Part shown: piece by piece, positions 30,847-42,835 of the stretch
Layout of the letters: every line of letters begins with the position of its first letter
How positions within the stretch are numbered: the stretch's first letter is position 1
Assembly (NCBI GenBank): GCA_947172415.1
Contig: OX359196.1
Span: 7,955,901-8,019,900, forward strand
DNA length: 64,000 nucleotides
Direction: 5' to 3'
DNA from: Chondrosia reniformis
Taxonomy: Eukaryota; Porifera; Demospongiae; Chondrillida; Chondrillidae
Program-made: the position numbers and the translations under genes
The notes under the pieces: model-generated
The model's input: only the letters and a program-made list of their open reading frames with translations
Databases searched by the model: none
Told to the model about the DNA's origin: nothing

Positions 30847-33800
30847 ATGCACAATTCTTCATTGATATCCGATAAAAATCACAAAAATAAATTTCTTCCA
30901 AAGTGCTCTCAAGGAAGTTCAACGTTAAACTGTGGAGATTTTACAAGAAGCAGGAAGCGAACAACAGATGTTGAGTTTGAACGTAATTTGGACCACTTCC
31001 TTCATCTACTGGGAACTTGGAGCAAATCGACGGTTAGACATAATTATCTTTACTTGACGTGCACTTGATGTACCTAGGATGTCTGTGTAGATCAATGTAG
31101 TGACTCGGGCCTTGATAACACGCTGCCCCCTCCAACAGCTGGAGTTCCTCTGGATGGTAAGGCGGTTATGCGTGTAATACGTGTTCCTCTAATAGTCTAA
31201 CTTGTTCTTTTTCTGTAGTCGATGGAGAGCGCCAATCACAGAGACGTTCATTACTCTATCCTACCGCCATCTTGCTCAGAGGGAGTTGTTCTGAGACCTC
31301 TGTCTACAAGCCTGTCTCGAGCAGTCAGAGAGCACTTTGAGAAGTCGCGAAACAAAGCTGTGAGTAGTGTAAGACACTATTTGTACTTTAACTCTTAAAC
31401 AGCACATCATATGTGTACATGTATAGTCCGGTATGGGTATGGTCGACTGGTGACTCCATCACTGTATTGACTTCATTCTGTCTGTAATGTAGCTGAAGAT
31501 AGTTACTACATTTTATTTGATATCTTTTTAGAAGAAAAGACTACATCGAATGGAAAGTGTAGTAATGCATTCTGAGGTACGTACTAATGAACCCCCTTGT
31601 GTCCACTCTCATGTGCCGAACCTTGTATCTCATTGGCTGTCTAGGAGGACGTGCTGGATAGGATTAAGAGCACTTATCCAATTTCAAGTATTTCACAGCA
31701 GGATGGAACTGGAAATGAGAGATGGGCCACACCGCCCACTCGCTCTTACTCGTCAAAATCTGAAACTTTCCTAGACAAACGATTACATAAGAGGTACTGG
31801 TATGTGTTATTGATATACGGTTAGTAACAGAGCATGCGTATATATGTAGGTCCGGCACAGCTCCTGTATCTCTGAGGACTGGTAGAATGGCAAGGTCGAC
31901 TAGACAAAACTCTGCTTCTCGTCCTGTGTCATCTCTGGGGAGGATAGGTCCGCCCTCCCCCGCCCCCTCCCTTCCCAGCAGACCACTCTCCACCTCCAGT
32001 GCCATCTCCAGGAGACACACTTCCGCCAGCCTCTCTCTAGCCACATCATCTCAGAATTCGACACTCAAACAGTCTCACTTTCAGTTAAAGAAAGGCATTA
32101 AACTGGCAACACATCCAAAGCAATCTGTACATAATGAGTAAGTCACATGACATCACTAGAAAGTCACATGACATCACTAGAAAGTCACATGGCATCACTA
32201 GAAAGTCACATGGCATCACTAGAAAGTCACATGGCATCACTAGAAAGTCACATGACATCACTAGAAAGTCACATGGCATCACTAGAAAGTCACCTGACAC
32301 TACTGAATCATTACTCTCTTCTGTGTAGTGACTTTGTGATATCTGTTTTCAAGCTTCCGTTTGATGTGCGTCTCTTTATCAGTTGGTTCAGTGAACTGGA
32401 GTTTGGTTAGCATACATTAAAAGGGGAAGACCCTGCCTTAATGACTTCCTCCCTCCCCTGCCTTAATGACTTCTTCTGTAGACTGGCAGCAACAGGAAGT
32501 GCTCCAAGGACTGTTATGGCACCTTGATGACACCGAAGTGTTTGTGTGTGCAGCCTTCCTCATTGTCCGGAGGTACCGCGACTTCCTCTCCCAGCTGTCC
32601 TGCGACCTCTCTGAGAGGATCCTCCTGCTGCTCCAACCCAAGGATCTGCTGTTGGCCTCTCACGTCTGTAGAGCATGGAGATCCACTTGCCACAGAGAGA
32701 CACTTTGGAGGGCTAAATGTACCTGGGAACAGCTGGGTATGTCCACCTACCCACCCATCCATCCATATATCTACCCACCCATCCATCCATATATCTACCC
32801 ACCCATCCATCCATATATCTACCCACCCATCCATCCATATATCTACCCATCCATCCATATATCTACCTATCTATTCCATCCAGCTCTCCCAACTGACCCC
32901 GCCCCCTTATCGTGGAGGAAGCTTTATTTAAAAGAGTTGAGGTTGCGTGGAAACTGGCGTAAAGCTCGCTGTAGCAGACAGTCCTTCCAGCACCACAGTA
33001 GAAGTGTAGTGTGTGTGAAGATCAGAGGCACCAGACTAGTGGCGAGCTCCAGTTTGGACAAGACTGTGAAGCTCTGGGACCTAAAGACCGGCAAGCTGCT
33101 CAAGACACTCACAGGACACAGAGTACGTCCTCCAGTCTGCAGATGTGTGTGTCTTTGACTGTCTGTGTGTGCTCCTCCAGAGAGGTGTGTGGGCGCTGTG
33201 CTTCTATGGGAAGAACCTGCTAATCAGTGGGTCACATGACCAGACCATCAAGGTCAGTCATCTCCTGTTCAACAGATGTGCTGTAGTGTGTTTATGATTT
33301 TGGTTTCTGATTCAGATTTGGAATATTGAAATGGGGACCTGTGAGAGGACGCTGGTGGGTCACCAAGGACCCATTTGGTGTGTCCAGCAGCAAAAGGACT
33401 ATCTCATCAGTGCCTCAGATGACTACTCGGTATAAGAGATGCACTTTGAACTTTGACCCCTTGCTCACTGTTTATTCACTATGCAGGCTATACTGTGGAA
33501 TGTCCGTCATTGTCGCTTCCACTGTCAGTTGCTAGGACACAAGGGGGCGGTGTTTGCAGCTGATTTGAATCAGGAAGCAACAGTTGCACTAACAGCTTCT
33601 GGAGATAAGGTAGGTTGTTGTTGCCATGGCTACTATCACTATAGCAACCTCAATAATGTTTACAGAGCATTAGCCTATGGAGTGTGTCGAGTGGACAGCG
33701 ATTAAAGAGTATTAGAGCCAGCAAAAGTCACCCGATCATGAACATCAGGTGGAGAGGAGTAAGCAGGGGGCGGGGTAGGGGGCGGAGCAAGCGATGGGAT

Positions 33801-34329
33801 AGAGTGAATCTGATATATACTAATATCTCTTTAGGACTCTATTCTGTGTTGTCATGGCAACATGGTCAGCTTAATTAGCAATCAAAAGGGCGAACCCATC
33901 AAATTACTGGACCTCAAAGGACATGAAGACAAGTGAGGAAGATGAAGGGGGAGGGGCAGAGGGACAGATTTACACTTGTGATGTGTCTTTCCCTGTCTGT
34001 ACTACAGAGTGAAAGATGTCAGTTTGCTGGTTGGAGATGGGAAGGACTCGGTGGGCATGGGAGTGAGTTGCAGTGTAGATGGATCCATCAGAACATGGAC
34101 ATTATCAAGGTCAGTACGAGGTACTGTAGTACAACCTCTCAAATCCTCCTGTAATGTATCTGCAACGTACATAAGTACATGTGTTTGAGTGAGTCTCCTC
34201 CTTTGCAGGGGAAGGTGCATCAGATGCTTTGATGAAGTGACCTCTCAGATGAATAGTATTGACAGTAATGGCATTGTGATAGTGGGCGGGTCCTCTGACG
34301 GAGTTGTACATCTCTGGGATTTTATGTAG
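30847..34329 (+). CDS. F-box/WD40-repeat protein (SCF substrate receptor), 16 exons
   Basis: Likely substrate-recognition subunit of an SCF ubiquitin ligase. Exons 30847-31032, 31078-31156, 31280-31359, 31532-31576, 31645-31793, 31850-32137, 32329-32405, 32482-32736, 32884-33122, 33181-33252, 33316-33429, 33487-33609, 33666-33758, 33835-33932, 34008-34109 and 34209-34329 sum to 2121 nt, 706 aa. A long Ser/Arg-rich N-terminal region of about 300 residues is probably disordered. A helical segment and an F-box (about 336-377: [27 protein letters not shown]) follow. WD repeats then begin, with [50 protein letters not shown] and a final [13 protein letters not shown] cannot assign it to one vertebrate FBXW gene. 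The acceptor at 31279 is chosen over the better-looking TAG at 31218 because only it keeps the frame. Confidence 0.88.
32138..32300. repeat. 22-bp minisatellite, F-box/WD40 intron 6
   Basis: About seven copies of AGTCACATGRCATCACTAGA starting at the donor. The core GTCACATGAC recurs in other introns of this window. Confidence 0.96.
32750..32880. repeat. 23-bp repeat, F-box/WD40 intron 8
   Basis: About five copies of CCACCCATCCATCCATATAT filling a short intron between the F-box exon and the first WD exon. Confidence 0.94.
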
Positions 34330-34416
34330 AAATGACACAAGATTTTTGTAATTGCTTTATCTGAATTCTTCTATAAATTGTTTACACTAAAAATAATTTT
34401 GTAGAATATAGTTCAT

Positions 34417-36662
34417 TCATGGGAGTGGTTTGTGAGATATTACAGTGTAACTCTTGACAGGGGAGAAGAAAAATGGAGTCATTTTAGAATCTAATTCCAG
34501 TTCATTCACTTCAACTTGACCACTTTGCCTACAAAGACGTGACAGTACATGAGAAGAATGTACACTGTCTGAAGAGTAAGGAGTGGAGAAACTAAAGTCT
34601 CAAAGGGATGAGATTTGTAGCTGTGTATGGACTCTATGCAATACCATCTCTCTCCCCACTAGCCTCAGGTACATGTATTCAGTACCAACTGGTCCATACC
34701 TGTGTAGTGTTGTGATGGTATACTGAACCCAAGACAGTTTCCTGAAGAAGGATCCTTTCAACTGAAATTCCTAATGGCAAGGAGGAGAGACTATCACATG
34801 TGTGTCCAAAAGGTGTGGTTGCCATAGTTACCATATGAAAATTGACTTCATGAGACACCTCTAGCTTTGAGTGTTTCTTTGATTTATTAGGGGCTCCACC
34901 CACTGGCTCAAAACGATAGGATTTCACCACTACACTAACCTACAAAACAGACTCCATGCACACAGCACCACCCAGAGGGGGCTCCATGCTCACGTGACTT
35001 CCGTTCATTCTGTAGTGCCCACAGAGAACTGACGTGCTGGACTTGACCTGTTTCGCCTTCAACTTGCTCAAACAAACCTGAGGCTCCTCAGGAGCTGTCA
35101 TGTACATGACCAAACCTACCGACACAGGGGGGTGGGGGTGGAACAACTTCACACACTCTCAAGGCACTCACCGTCAGCAAAGAACCTGATGTATCTATAG
35201 TACTCCACCAGGTGGAAGGGTTTGTAGAAGTTATCCAATGACTGCTCACCTACTCTTACGTAACTGGCTTTACTGATGTAGCAACCTGCCAAGTTAGGAG
35301 GTCACATGACACTCATGTGACTAGCTGAGAGATCTGCCACAATGCTCTTACCATAGAAGTGGGGGTGTGGTGTTTCCAAGTAGACTTGTCTCCATGGTGA
35401 CTGGGCCGAGCAGTTTGTGAGGGAATCCTTCCACAGGCTAGAAGAGAAGACTGCCATGAATGATGAGATTAGCCTCAGAAGAGACACACTTACACTCGAC
35501 AAACTCTCCTCCACACATCTTGGTCTCGTGCAACCATGTAGTAACCTCTGCATACCTGCAGGATCACATGACACCAGAAGGACGGTCACATGACATCAGA
35601 AGGTCAGTCACATGACATTAGAAGGTTAGTCACATGACATTAGAAGGTCAGTCACATGACATTAGAAGGTCAGTCACATGACATCAGAAGGTCGGTCACA
35701 TGACATCAGAAGGTCGGTCACATGACATCAGAAGGACAGTCACATGACATTAGAAGGAGAGCCATACATACCATTGAGAGCTGTTCGAGTGACTTGAGGT
35801 CCAACTCATCAGACACCAGCCACAGCACAACATGTCTGATCACATCATTAGGCAGACAGGAGATGTGAGTGCCCTGGAGCAGGACATTTGTGACAGACTG
35901 TGAGGAGAACACTACCCTTACACCACTCACCTTAGGTGGGTACTGCGGCTCACAAGATGTAGCTACATGTATGTTCATGTTTTTGAAGCTCTGCAGCAGT
36001 TGGGAATCAAAATGGCATTCACTATCCACTCCTCCATCTTCACTGTCTATAGAAATACATCTTCATACATATACTATGTTCAAGTAGGACACGCCCCTCA
36101 TGCAGTAAGACACGCCCCACAGTAGGACACGCCCCACAGTAGGACACGCCCCACAGTAGGACACACCCCTCAATGTGACTGTACCTTTGATGGTGGGCAC
36201 GTCAGAGAAGTTGCACAGTCGTTCCACTTCTGGGACCAGTTTGGTGGCCTGTCTGTAGTACAGCATGGCCAGGTAGGACTCTCCAGCACGCTCACTGGCA
36301 ATGCCCTTCAAATAGAGCTCCTTGGCCTCCTGATCCTTGTCGCCATGGAAACCAGGAGACCTACACCTACCCACAATGCTCACACAGTAGTAAACACATT
36401 TAGTGCAGCGCAGTAGACGAACTTGTCCGGTGAGTTGGGCGATCTTGAGACAGCCAGCTCTTCTCTCCACTTTTTCCTGAACGATACCAACTCGCTGCTC
36501 TCCGCGGCTTCCTAAGGTACGATACAGAGTGTCATATGAGCACATACTCAAGGCCGTGATCTCAGCTAAATGCACCTGTTCCAACTGCTCCTTCTCCGGC
36601 GTAGGACTAGACCATCCTTCGTCCTCTGTCTCCCCGCTGGGCGACCTCCGGCCCTTCTCCAT
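34417..36662 (-). CDS. FBXO9: F-box only protein 9 orthologue, 12 exons
   Basis: SCF substrate receptor; vertebrate FBXO9 targets TEL2/TTI1 (family knowledge). Exons 36662-36576, 36511-36423, 36360-36185, 36046-35931, 35873-35772, 35555-35494, 35437-35352, 35285-35172, 35115-34994, 34939-34832, 34770-34700 and 34528-34417 sum to 1245 nt, 414 aa. [11 protein letters not shown] near the N-terminus and the TPR-like [20 protein letters not shown] precede the F-box ([40 protein letters not shown]). The C-terminal FBXO9 domain has [32 protein letters not shown] and MTAPEEPQ, and the protein ends [11 protein letters not shown]. Several introns are near minimal: 34940-34993 is 54 bp and 36361-36422 is 62 bp. 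It converges on the F-box/WD40 gene with only 87 bp between stop codons. Confidence 0.93.
35580..35757. repeat. 22-bp minisatellite, FBXO9 intron 5
   Basis: About eight copies of GTCACATGACATTAGAAGGT and variants. The core GTCACATGACAT is shared with the array in the neighbouring F-box/WD40 gene at 32138. Confidence 0.95.
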
Positions 36663-37109
36663 GATTCGCTGCTAACTCGATGAACCTAAACAATGTAACG
36701 CAACTGGTGCGCCTTTAACGCAACACTAAGAAGGAAGCCATAGCAACCCCTCTGATTGCAAAGGTTTGCAAATATTAGAAAAAGTTATTTATTGTGAGCT
36801 ACGTATATCACGTGATTAGTTGAATTGTGTTTACCTCTCTCAACTCTTGAGGAGAATCACTTTACCTAGAACCTGAATAGGCTGATTTCAGTATTACATC
36901 CTAAACTATGCACTCTGCCTTTCAATAGTAAAGCAGTGATCCAGATTTGTATTAACTGACTTTATGAGTACATTTCCTATTAATCATTGCACTATATATA
37001 TATATATTATGGTTGTCACTCCTTGAGCAAGTATTAAATGTTGCAACAGAAATTTTTCAATTTAGTTTTTAATATTTTCTGATCTCTCCTTGGTACACCC
37101 AGGATTACC
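36663..37109. promoter_or_regulatory. Divergent flank of FBXO9 and the coiled-coil gene
   Basis: 447-bp spacer between start codons pointing apart. Contains an AT microsatellite near 36995; no coding signal. Confidence 0.45.
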
Positions 37110-39402
37110 ATGGCAACTGAAGTCACCAGACTAACAAATTCACAGAGGGATGTTCTAGATAGTGTCCTTAGACCACATCTCTCTCTTGACACGCCCCCTT
37201 CCACTGGAGACCCTCCCACCGACCATCTCTCTCACAGCACTGATAAAGAGATCAGGAAAAGGACAACTTTCCAGGAAAGCAACTTGAACCAGTCGTCTGG
37301 TAGAGGAGCAGTAACGGAAAGTGGTCCAGGTAACAGACCTGATTCTGTTACCATGACGAGCACTGTTGCCAATGACAACAAAAAGAGGCCAGCAATATCT
37401 CGGAAAATTTCTGAAAAGTTTATATCTCACAAGGAACCTCCTCCGCCACCCTCCCCTGATCCAAACTCCGGTGAGTATATGGATATATACACACAGGTCC
37501 ATTAGTGTGTGTGAGAGAGCATTTGTGGTTGCCATAGAAACTATAGCATGGTAGTCATAGAGTGTTTTCTATTGCAGAGGCCAAGTCAGTTTGTATTAGG
37601 CGAATGCAAAGTCGATTGGAATGTTGGAATCAAGAGCTACAGGAGATTACAGACAAAAAGATACAGAATGGTTAGCCAAGGTGCTTTCACATGACTTACA
37701 TTAGTGTATACTGCTATAATTAGATGACATAGTCAAGAGTGAACTGGACAAACGAGATGAGAAGATTGCTGAAATGACAGAAAAGTACAACAATGAGCTA
37801 TCAGCCAGGGAGAAGGCAGAACAGCAGCGAAATGGACTGGCCTCACAACTGGTAAGGGAGTATGACATTATTTGCCTATTTGTTGTTGCACACAACTGCA
37901 AGAGGCAGTTACATTAGATTAGTTATGCAATGTCATTTCCTATCCAATAGAGACAGACTAGTGAGACATTGGCCGACTGTCAGGACAGAGTGAGTTGACC
38001 CACTGAAATACAATATGATTGTACTGGAGACTCTCATATACACAATGTACATGTGAAGGTGCTGTACTATCAACACTATCATGTAATTATAATAATTGTC
38101 TAGTTGTACCATTTTGAGACCCAGCTGAGGCAGTACACTCAGGCCTATCAGGAGGCCGACGAGAGGAGGAACGAGTTGGTGAGCTAGTACAATTGTCACA
38201 TTTCATTACTCAAAATCTATAAATACTCTCTGATAGTGTTATTTGTTAATATTACACTCTCTTTTGTACTCACATCTGTTTGGAAGTGTCTGCTTAATAA
38301 GGAGCTCTCACTGTTAAGCTCATTACACAGTATATTGTTCTGACATGCACAGCTCAAGTCATTTGATATATTATTCACTGGAGCTCTTAATCACTACTAA
38401 TCAGTTTCACATTCCATTTGACCATTAATGTGTTACAAGAGACAAAGTTTATACAACAGTCATTGTCCCATAGAGTATCAGCACACATGGGAGGGGCTGC
38501 CACTGTCCCATAGAGTGTCAGCACACATGGGAGGGGCTGCCACTGTCCCATAGAGTGTCAGCACACATGGGAGGGGCTGCCACTGTCCCATAGAGTGTCA
38601 GCACACATGGGAGGGGCTGCCACTGTCCCATAGAGTGTCAGCACACATGGGAGGGGCTGCCACTGTCCCATAGAGTGTCAGCACACATGGGAGGGGCTGC
38701 CACTGTCCCATAGAGTGTCAGCACACATGGGAGGGGCTGCCACTGTCCCATAGAGTGTCAGCACACATGGGAGGGGCTGCCACTGTCCCATAGAGTGTCA
38801 GCACACATGGGAGGGGCTGCCACTGTCCCATAGAGTGTCAGCACACATGGGAGGGGCTGCCACTGTCCCATAGAGTGTCAGCACACATGGGAGGGGCTGC
38901 CACTGTCCCATAGAGTGTCAGCACACATGGGAGGGGCTGCCACTGTCCCATAGAGTGTCAGCACACATGGGAGGGGCTGCCACTGTCCCATAGAGTATCA
39001 GCACACATGGGAGGGGCTGCCACTGTCCCATAGAGTGTCAGCACACATGGGAGGGGCTGCCACTGTCCCATAGAGTGTCAGCACACATGGGAGGGCTGCC
39101 ACTGTCCCATAGAGTGTCAGCACACATGGGAGGGGCTGCCACTGTCCCATAGAGTATCAGCACACATGGGAGGGGCTGCCACTGTCCCAGCACATATAGA
39201 AGAGGGTGCTGTTGTATGTATTAATGTAAAGTGTTGTTATTGACCTTTGACCCCTGTGTCCTAGGAACAAACTATGGCTGTAACCACTCAGAAGTTGGAT
39301 CAAAGTGAAGGAATGAGGAGACGGCTCCACGAGCAGGTCACAGAATTGCAGGGACAGTTAGCCATTGAAGAACAGAGAAGTAAATTCTGTACACTTCTCT
39401 AA
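37110..39402 (+). CDS. Coiled-coil protein of unknown function
   Basis: Exons 37110-37470, 37578-37670, 37724-37851, 37951-37989, 38104-38178 and 39265-39402 sum to 834 nt, 277 aa. The start ACCATGGCA has a strong context. The first 120 residues are polar, Ser/Thr/Pro-rich and probably disordered, with SRKISEKF and a PPPPPSPDP stretch. The remainder is heptad-like and predicted coiled coil (KSELDKRDEKIAEMTEKYN, YHFETQLRQYTQAYQEADER, QKLDQSEGMRRRLHEQV). No enzyme motif or membrane segment is seen. A scaffold or cytoskeletal role would be a guess. The last exon could splice onward instead of stopping at 39402, so the C-terminus is less certain. Confidence 0.75.
38455..39190. repeat. 40-bp minisatellite, coiled-coil gene intron 5
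   Basis: About 18 nearly identical copies of a 40-bp unit (core GGGAGGGGCTGCCACTGTCC). One unit lacks a G and two or three have GTATC for GTGTC. The homogeneity suggests recent expansion. Confidence 0.98.
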
Positions 39403-39655
39403 ACTCAACTAACATTGCAAAACATACTGAAATAAACTCAACTTAATTGTGTACTGTTTTGAATTGAGTTAAGGAATTACCTTATGTGCCACTTTGTTAG
39501 CTTCTCCATTATCACCAGAGTGTAACTGTCATGTTCACAAGACTGAAATGTATACAACTCACTTACAAATGCATATATAAATAAAATAAGTCCAAAACTG
39601 ATTAAAGGGTTATACCCATAGGTAAGCAAATACAAAATTGTCATATATGGAAGTG

Positions 39656-40561
39656 TTATTTTTTGGTTAAAAGAATAAAAAATGCATAAAAGAATATAAC
39701 AAGCATTAGCAGTACTAGCATGGTTGCCAAACTGAGGCACACCACAAGAATGCTGAAGAGACTGTACCTGATAATATCAGGACAAGGGAAGGACGAGTCT
39801 AAGAGAGGGTTTAACAGGTTTGGCCACATGAAGAAGACAAAGAGTCCGATTGCTACTACACAGATCATCCAGTACAGGATCCAGATGGCAAAACCACAGC
39901 GAACATGTTTCTTTGACTTTGATCTGACACACAGAGCTATGCTGACAGTTAGGACGAATGACACAAGTCCAAATATAATAAAGCAGAGAGCAACTAGTAA
40001 CGCAACCAGAGCCATGGAACACTCAGACAAGTTGTAACCAGCTGGGGAGGGAGAGAGGAGGGAGGGAGGGAGAGAGGAGAGAGGAGGGAGGGAGGGAGAG
40101 AGGAGAGAGGAGGGAGAGAGGGAGGGAGGGAAGGAGAGAGGGAGGAGGGAGGGAGGGAGAGAGGGAATGTGTCAACACATCAGCTAGTGGGTGTGAGGGG
40201 TGGGGCTTACCAATGAAAGCTAGTCCAATGCATCCGATTAGCCAGAGTGGACAGAGGAAAACACTCAGAAACAGAAATATTCCTAGCAGAAGATCAAAAG
40301 AGTAAAGTAAATGGTTGCTATAGTAACCTATGTGAATCAAAGGAACTCACTTGTAATTTTAAAATTGTCCACTGAGCTGTCTTGGACATTTTGAGTCTCC
40401 ACTGTTGTCATGGTTACCACAGTATTGGGTGCAGCCCACTGTAATTGCTGGGAGGTGCGGCCCTGGTGGCGAGATTGGGGGCTTCCCCCAGGGGAATTAC
40501 CCACCTCACTGCTGCCTGCAGGTCGTCTTGTTCCTATCAAAATAGGTGGAAGAGTAGACAT
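39656..40561 (-). CDS. Small four-transmembrane protein with proline/serine-rich N-terminus
   Basis: Exons 40561-40351, 40282-40211 and 40041-39656 sum to 669 nt, 222 aa. The N-terminal 70 residues are polar and rich in Pro/Gly/Ser (TRRPAGSSEVGNSPGG). Four hydrophobic helices follow: IFLFLSVFLCPLWLIGCIGL, ALVALLVALCFIIFGLVSFV, WILYWMICVVAIGLFVFF and SILVVCLSLATMLVLLMLVI, then a short LLTKK end. I do not recognise the family; dispanin-like or tetraspan-like topology is possible but diagnostic motifs are lacking. An in-frame ATG at 40618 would add 19 residues. It ends 254 bp from the convergent coiled-coil gene. Confidence 0.7.
40043..40165. repeat. GA-rich repeat in four-TM gene intron 2
   Basis: Irregular GGGAGGGAGAGAGGA units beside the acceptor; a pyrimidine tract on the gene strand. 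Confidence 0.92.
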
Positions 40562-41270
40562 ACTCTGTGAATGGAGAATGTTAGAGTACTTGCTGTATAT
40601 ATAATAATTACAAAGCATTAGCCCCAGCTTCCAGGCAGCGACTTCTCAATTACTAAGTACATCTTATTAATGTCACAGTAACACTTTTAGGACAACCATA
40701 CATATGCAGGCAGTTAGGGGTCAGATATCCCATCAGATCACAGAGTACTGCACATCCAACACAACATCCTCAATATCTCTTATTGCAATAAAAGGAAGCA
40801 CTAATAAGCTTCAGTGAAGCCAAAGGAAAAGAAGACTTATCAGAGCTCTGAGAGAAGATGCTACACATTACCATAACCAATGTGGCAAAGAAGTGGACTA
40901 CAATAAACTGTGTACAGTGAACTATTGGGAAACGAGCCCAACACTCTTAAATCAACACTCTTAAATCAACACTCTGTAACAGTCTTACATTAAGTACAGT
41001 ATTTTCACTGAATTAACTCTCAAATCCACTTTTACAATCTTACACAAATATCACATACACCTCACGTCTGTTTGATAGGAGTGAATTACCTTAGAAACAC
41101 GTATCTAATGTATTAGCGAATAGACATACATCTATGCTTGAAGATATGTTTGTCTAAACTTTCTGAACTCTTATGATATATACACATTATGCCTTTGAGT
41201 GTTTCTACTATCTCTCTATTTGCCTGAGATACAGTCCCAAGAGTGTCCCAGTGTCTATACTTGTGCTCTA
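40562..41270. other. Intergenic (or intron) between two minus-strand genes
   Basis: About 700 bp of AT-rich sequence with no coding signal beyond short chance frames. It could be the 3' UTR of the PPxY gene plus the promoter of the four-TM gene. I tried to join the two genes by splicing, but the phases at the visible acceptors do not match. Confidence 0.4.
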
Positions 41271-41908
41271 TCAGTTGCTATCAGTACCTGCTGACTTGAT
41301 TCTCCTCATTCCTCGTCTGTTAGAGCTACTTTGAGGAGTTAGCTGCATAGACTGAACCCTGTTCATGTGTCTCCCTCCAGATGGACCTGGCCCTGAAGAC
41401 GGACCTGGCCCTCCAGATGGACCTGGCCCTGAAGACGGACCTGGCCCTGAAGACGGACCTGGCCCTCCAGACGGACCTGGCCGTGAAGACGGATCCCGAG
41501 GCGATGACCGCTCCACTTGCGACGCTCTACCTGTATTTGGTGACTCCGCCACGACATCCTGGTAAGCTGGGGGAGCCTCTGACGGTATCTCAATATCCTC
41601 AAGTGCCTACACAACACAAGAGAATGGACCACATAACGAAAGAGCCGCGAGAAGAAAAGCACAAAATAGATATTTTTATTTAACTTTCTTTAGAACTGTC
41701 CTTTTCCTACTTAACTTGATATTCTAAGTCGCGTAACTCGACAAACAGTACACAAAGACGATTTATGTCTTCGCAAGTGTCGCTTATTCTAATTTCGACT
41801 TGCTGTTCGCTTAATTCGAAGATAGACATATTCTACGGTCATGCTGACCTGAAGTTGCTCCGCGGGAGAATACGAGGCCGACCTTCCTCTCCAAGCCGAA
41901 GTTTCCAT
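41271..41908 (-). CDS. Proline-rich PPxY protein with GPGPS repeats
   Basis: Two exons, 41908-41849 and 41606-41271, sum to 396 nt, 131 aa. The N-terminus METSAWRGRSASY leads into EAPPAYQDV, a PPxY motif of the kind bound by Nedd4-type WW domains. Ten or so GPGPSSGPGPSGG-type units follow, encoded by an in-frame 18-bp minisatellite at about 41380-41490. The basic tail ends NRRGMRRIKSAGTDSN. No globular domain is recognised. A possible donor (GCAG/GTACTG) just before the stop means a further exon cannot be excluded. Confidence 0.55.
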
Positions 41909-42457
41909 CTTCTGAAAGCCTTTCGTTTGGGCCCTTCGGTTAACCGCACGAGTTACAGATGACCGTTTGGGTGGAAATTGTTAATCAATTTGTTTACTTG
42001 TTGACACAGTAACTTCCTGGCCTAGTGCGGGGGCGAGGATGACCTTTCGTCACAAACAATAGATTCCAAAATTATACAATGATCCATTTTATAATTGGCA
42101 GCCGTCTGATTGCAGATTGAAGATGAAACCTTATTATAACGATTCTTTTTAAAAAATCGATATTGTTTCTATACGTACTCACACTCAAAACCAATTTAGC
42201 CATAACCTTTGTAGAATATATACGGGTAGCACTGGGGTTTGATTTGATGACTGATGATGATAAACTATTTGCCATTCTGGATCAAGGATGCAAGCATCAC
42301 TCAATCCTTAAGATTATTTTGAAGATGTGGACTGCTAGATTTAGTTGACCTTTTTGATTGATGACTTGATGTTTTGTTGAACTGATTTATTTGTCATGAT
42401 GTATTGGTGTGTGCCTCATAGGACAGTCTGTCCTAGTGCTATGCATGTGGCACGTTA

Positions 42458-42494
<37 letters not shown>

Positions 42495-42712
42495 TACTTG
42501 AAGGATTCATTATTGATATGTCCGTGCAGAGTATAGCAAGTGTAATTAAGGATGCCATAACTCTGGTTAATACTGGACTAATAGTCTATGACACAACTCA
42601 TGGACACCATGCTATTTGAACTTGTCTTATATTCTTCATCTTATAGGTAAATAAACTAAGCATTAATTAGAGTTTACATAGTATATGTATGTCTTTTTCT
42701 TTGTATGTGTAT

Positions 42713-42743
<31 letters not shown>

Positions 42744-42835
42744 TTATTAGAGTGCACCGTGCCCATTGTATATGTATTATATTTTACATGCATAATATAT
42801 TGACTCGTTTATTGAATCAAGGAGAAATATCACTG
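41909..42835. other. Divergent flank of the PPxY gene and NUDT6, with retroelement tail
   Basis: Promoter side of both genes. The 42163-42348 open frame has no recognisable product. A retroelement-like 3' end lies at 42380-42494 and a short ATCA microsatellite at 42715-42741. Confidence 0.45.
42380..42494 (+). mobile_element. Probable 3' end of a truncated non-LTR retrotransposon
   Basis: A short GC-richer segment with GGACAGTCTGTCCTAGTGC (inverted GGACAG/CTGTCC) and GCATGTGGCACGTTAAATAA runs straight into an (AAT)n tail of about 12 units. Ending in a simple-repeat tail is characteristic of CR1/RTE-like LINEs and their SINEs. No reverse-transcriptase frame remains, so class is inferred from the tail only. 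Confidence 0.5.

Noticed and set aside
31219-31279. Alternative exon 3 start of the F-box/WD40 gene after TTCTGTAG at 31218
   Set aside because: Exon 2 ends in phase 1 and this acceptor leads to a stop; the acceptor at 31279 keeps the frame and a helical protein.
38455-39190. CRISPR-like or satellite centromere block
   Set aside because: 40-bp units have no spacers and only 18 copies, bounded by coding exons of one gene.
39656-41908. Joining the PPxY protein and the four-TM protein into one gene
   Set aside because: The candidate donor GCAG/GTACTG leaves one base, and no acceptor before the four-TM exon offers the matching phase.
42163-42348. 61-codon frame upstream of NUDT6
   Set aside because: No conserved motif, AT-rich composition and no plausible splice to NUDT6 in frame.
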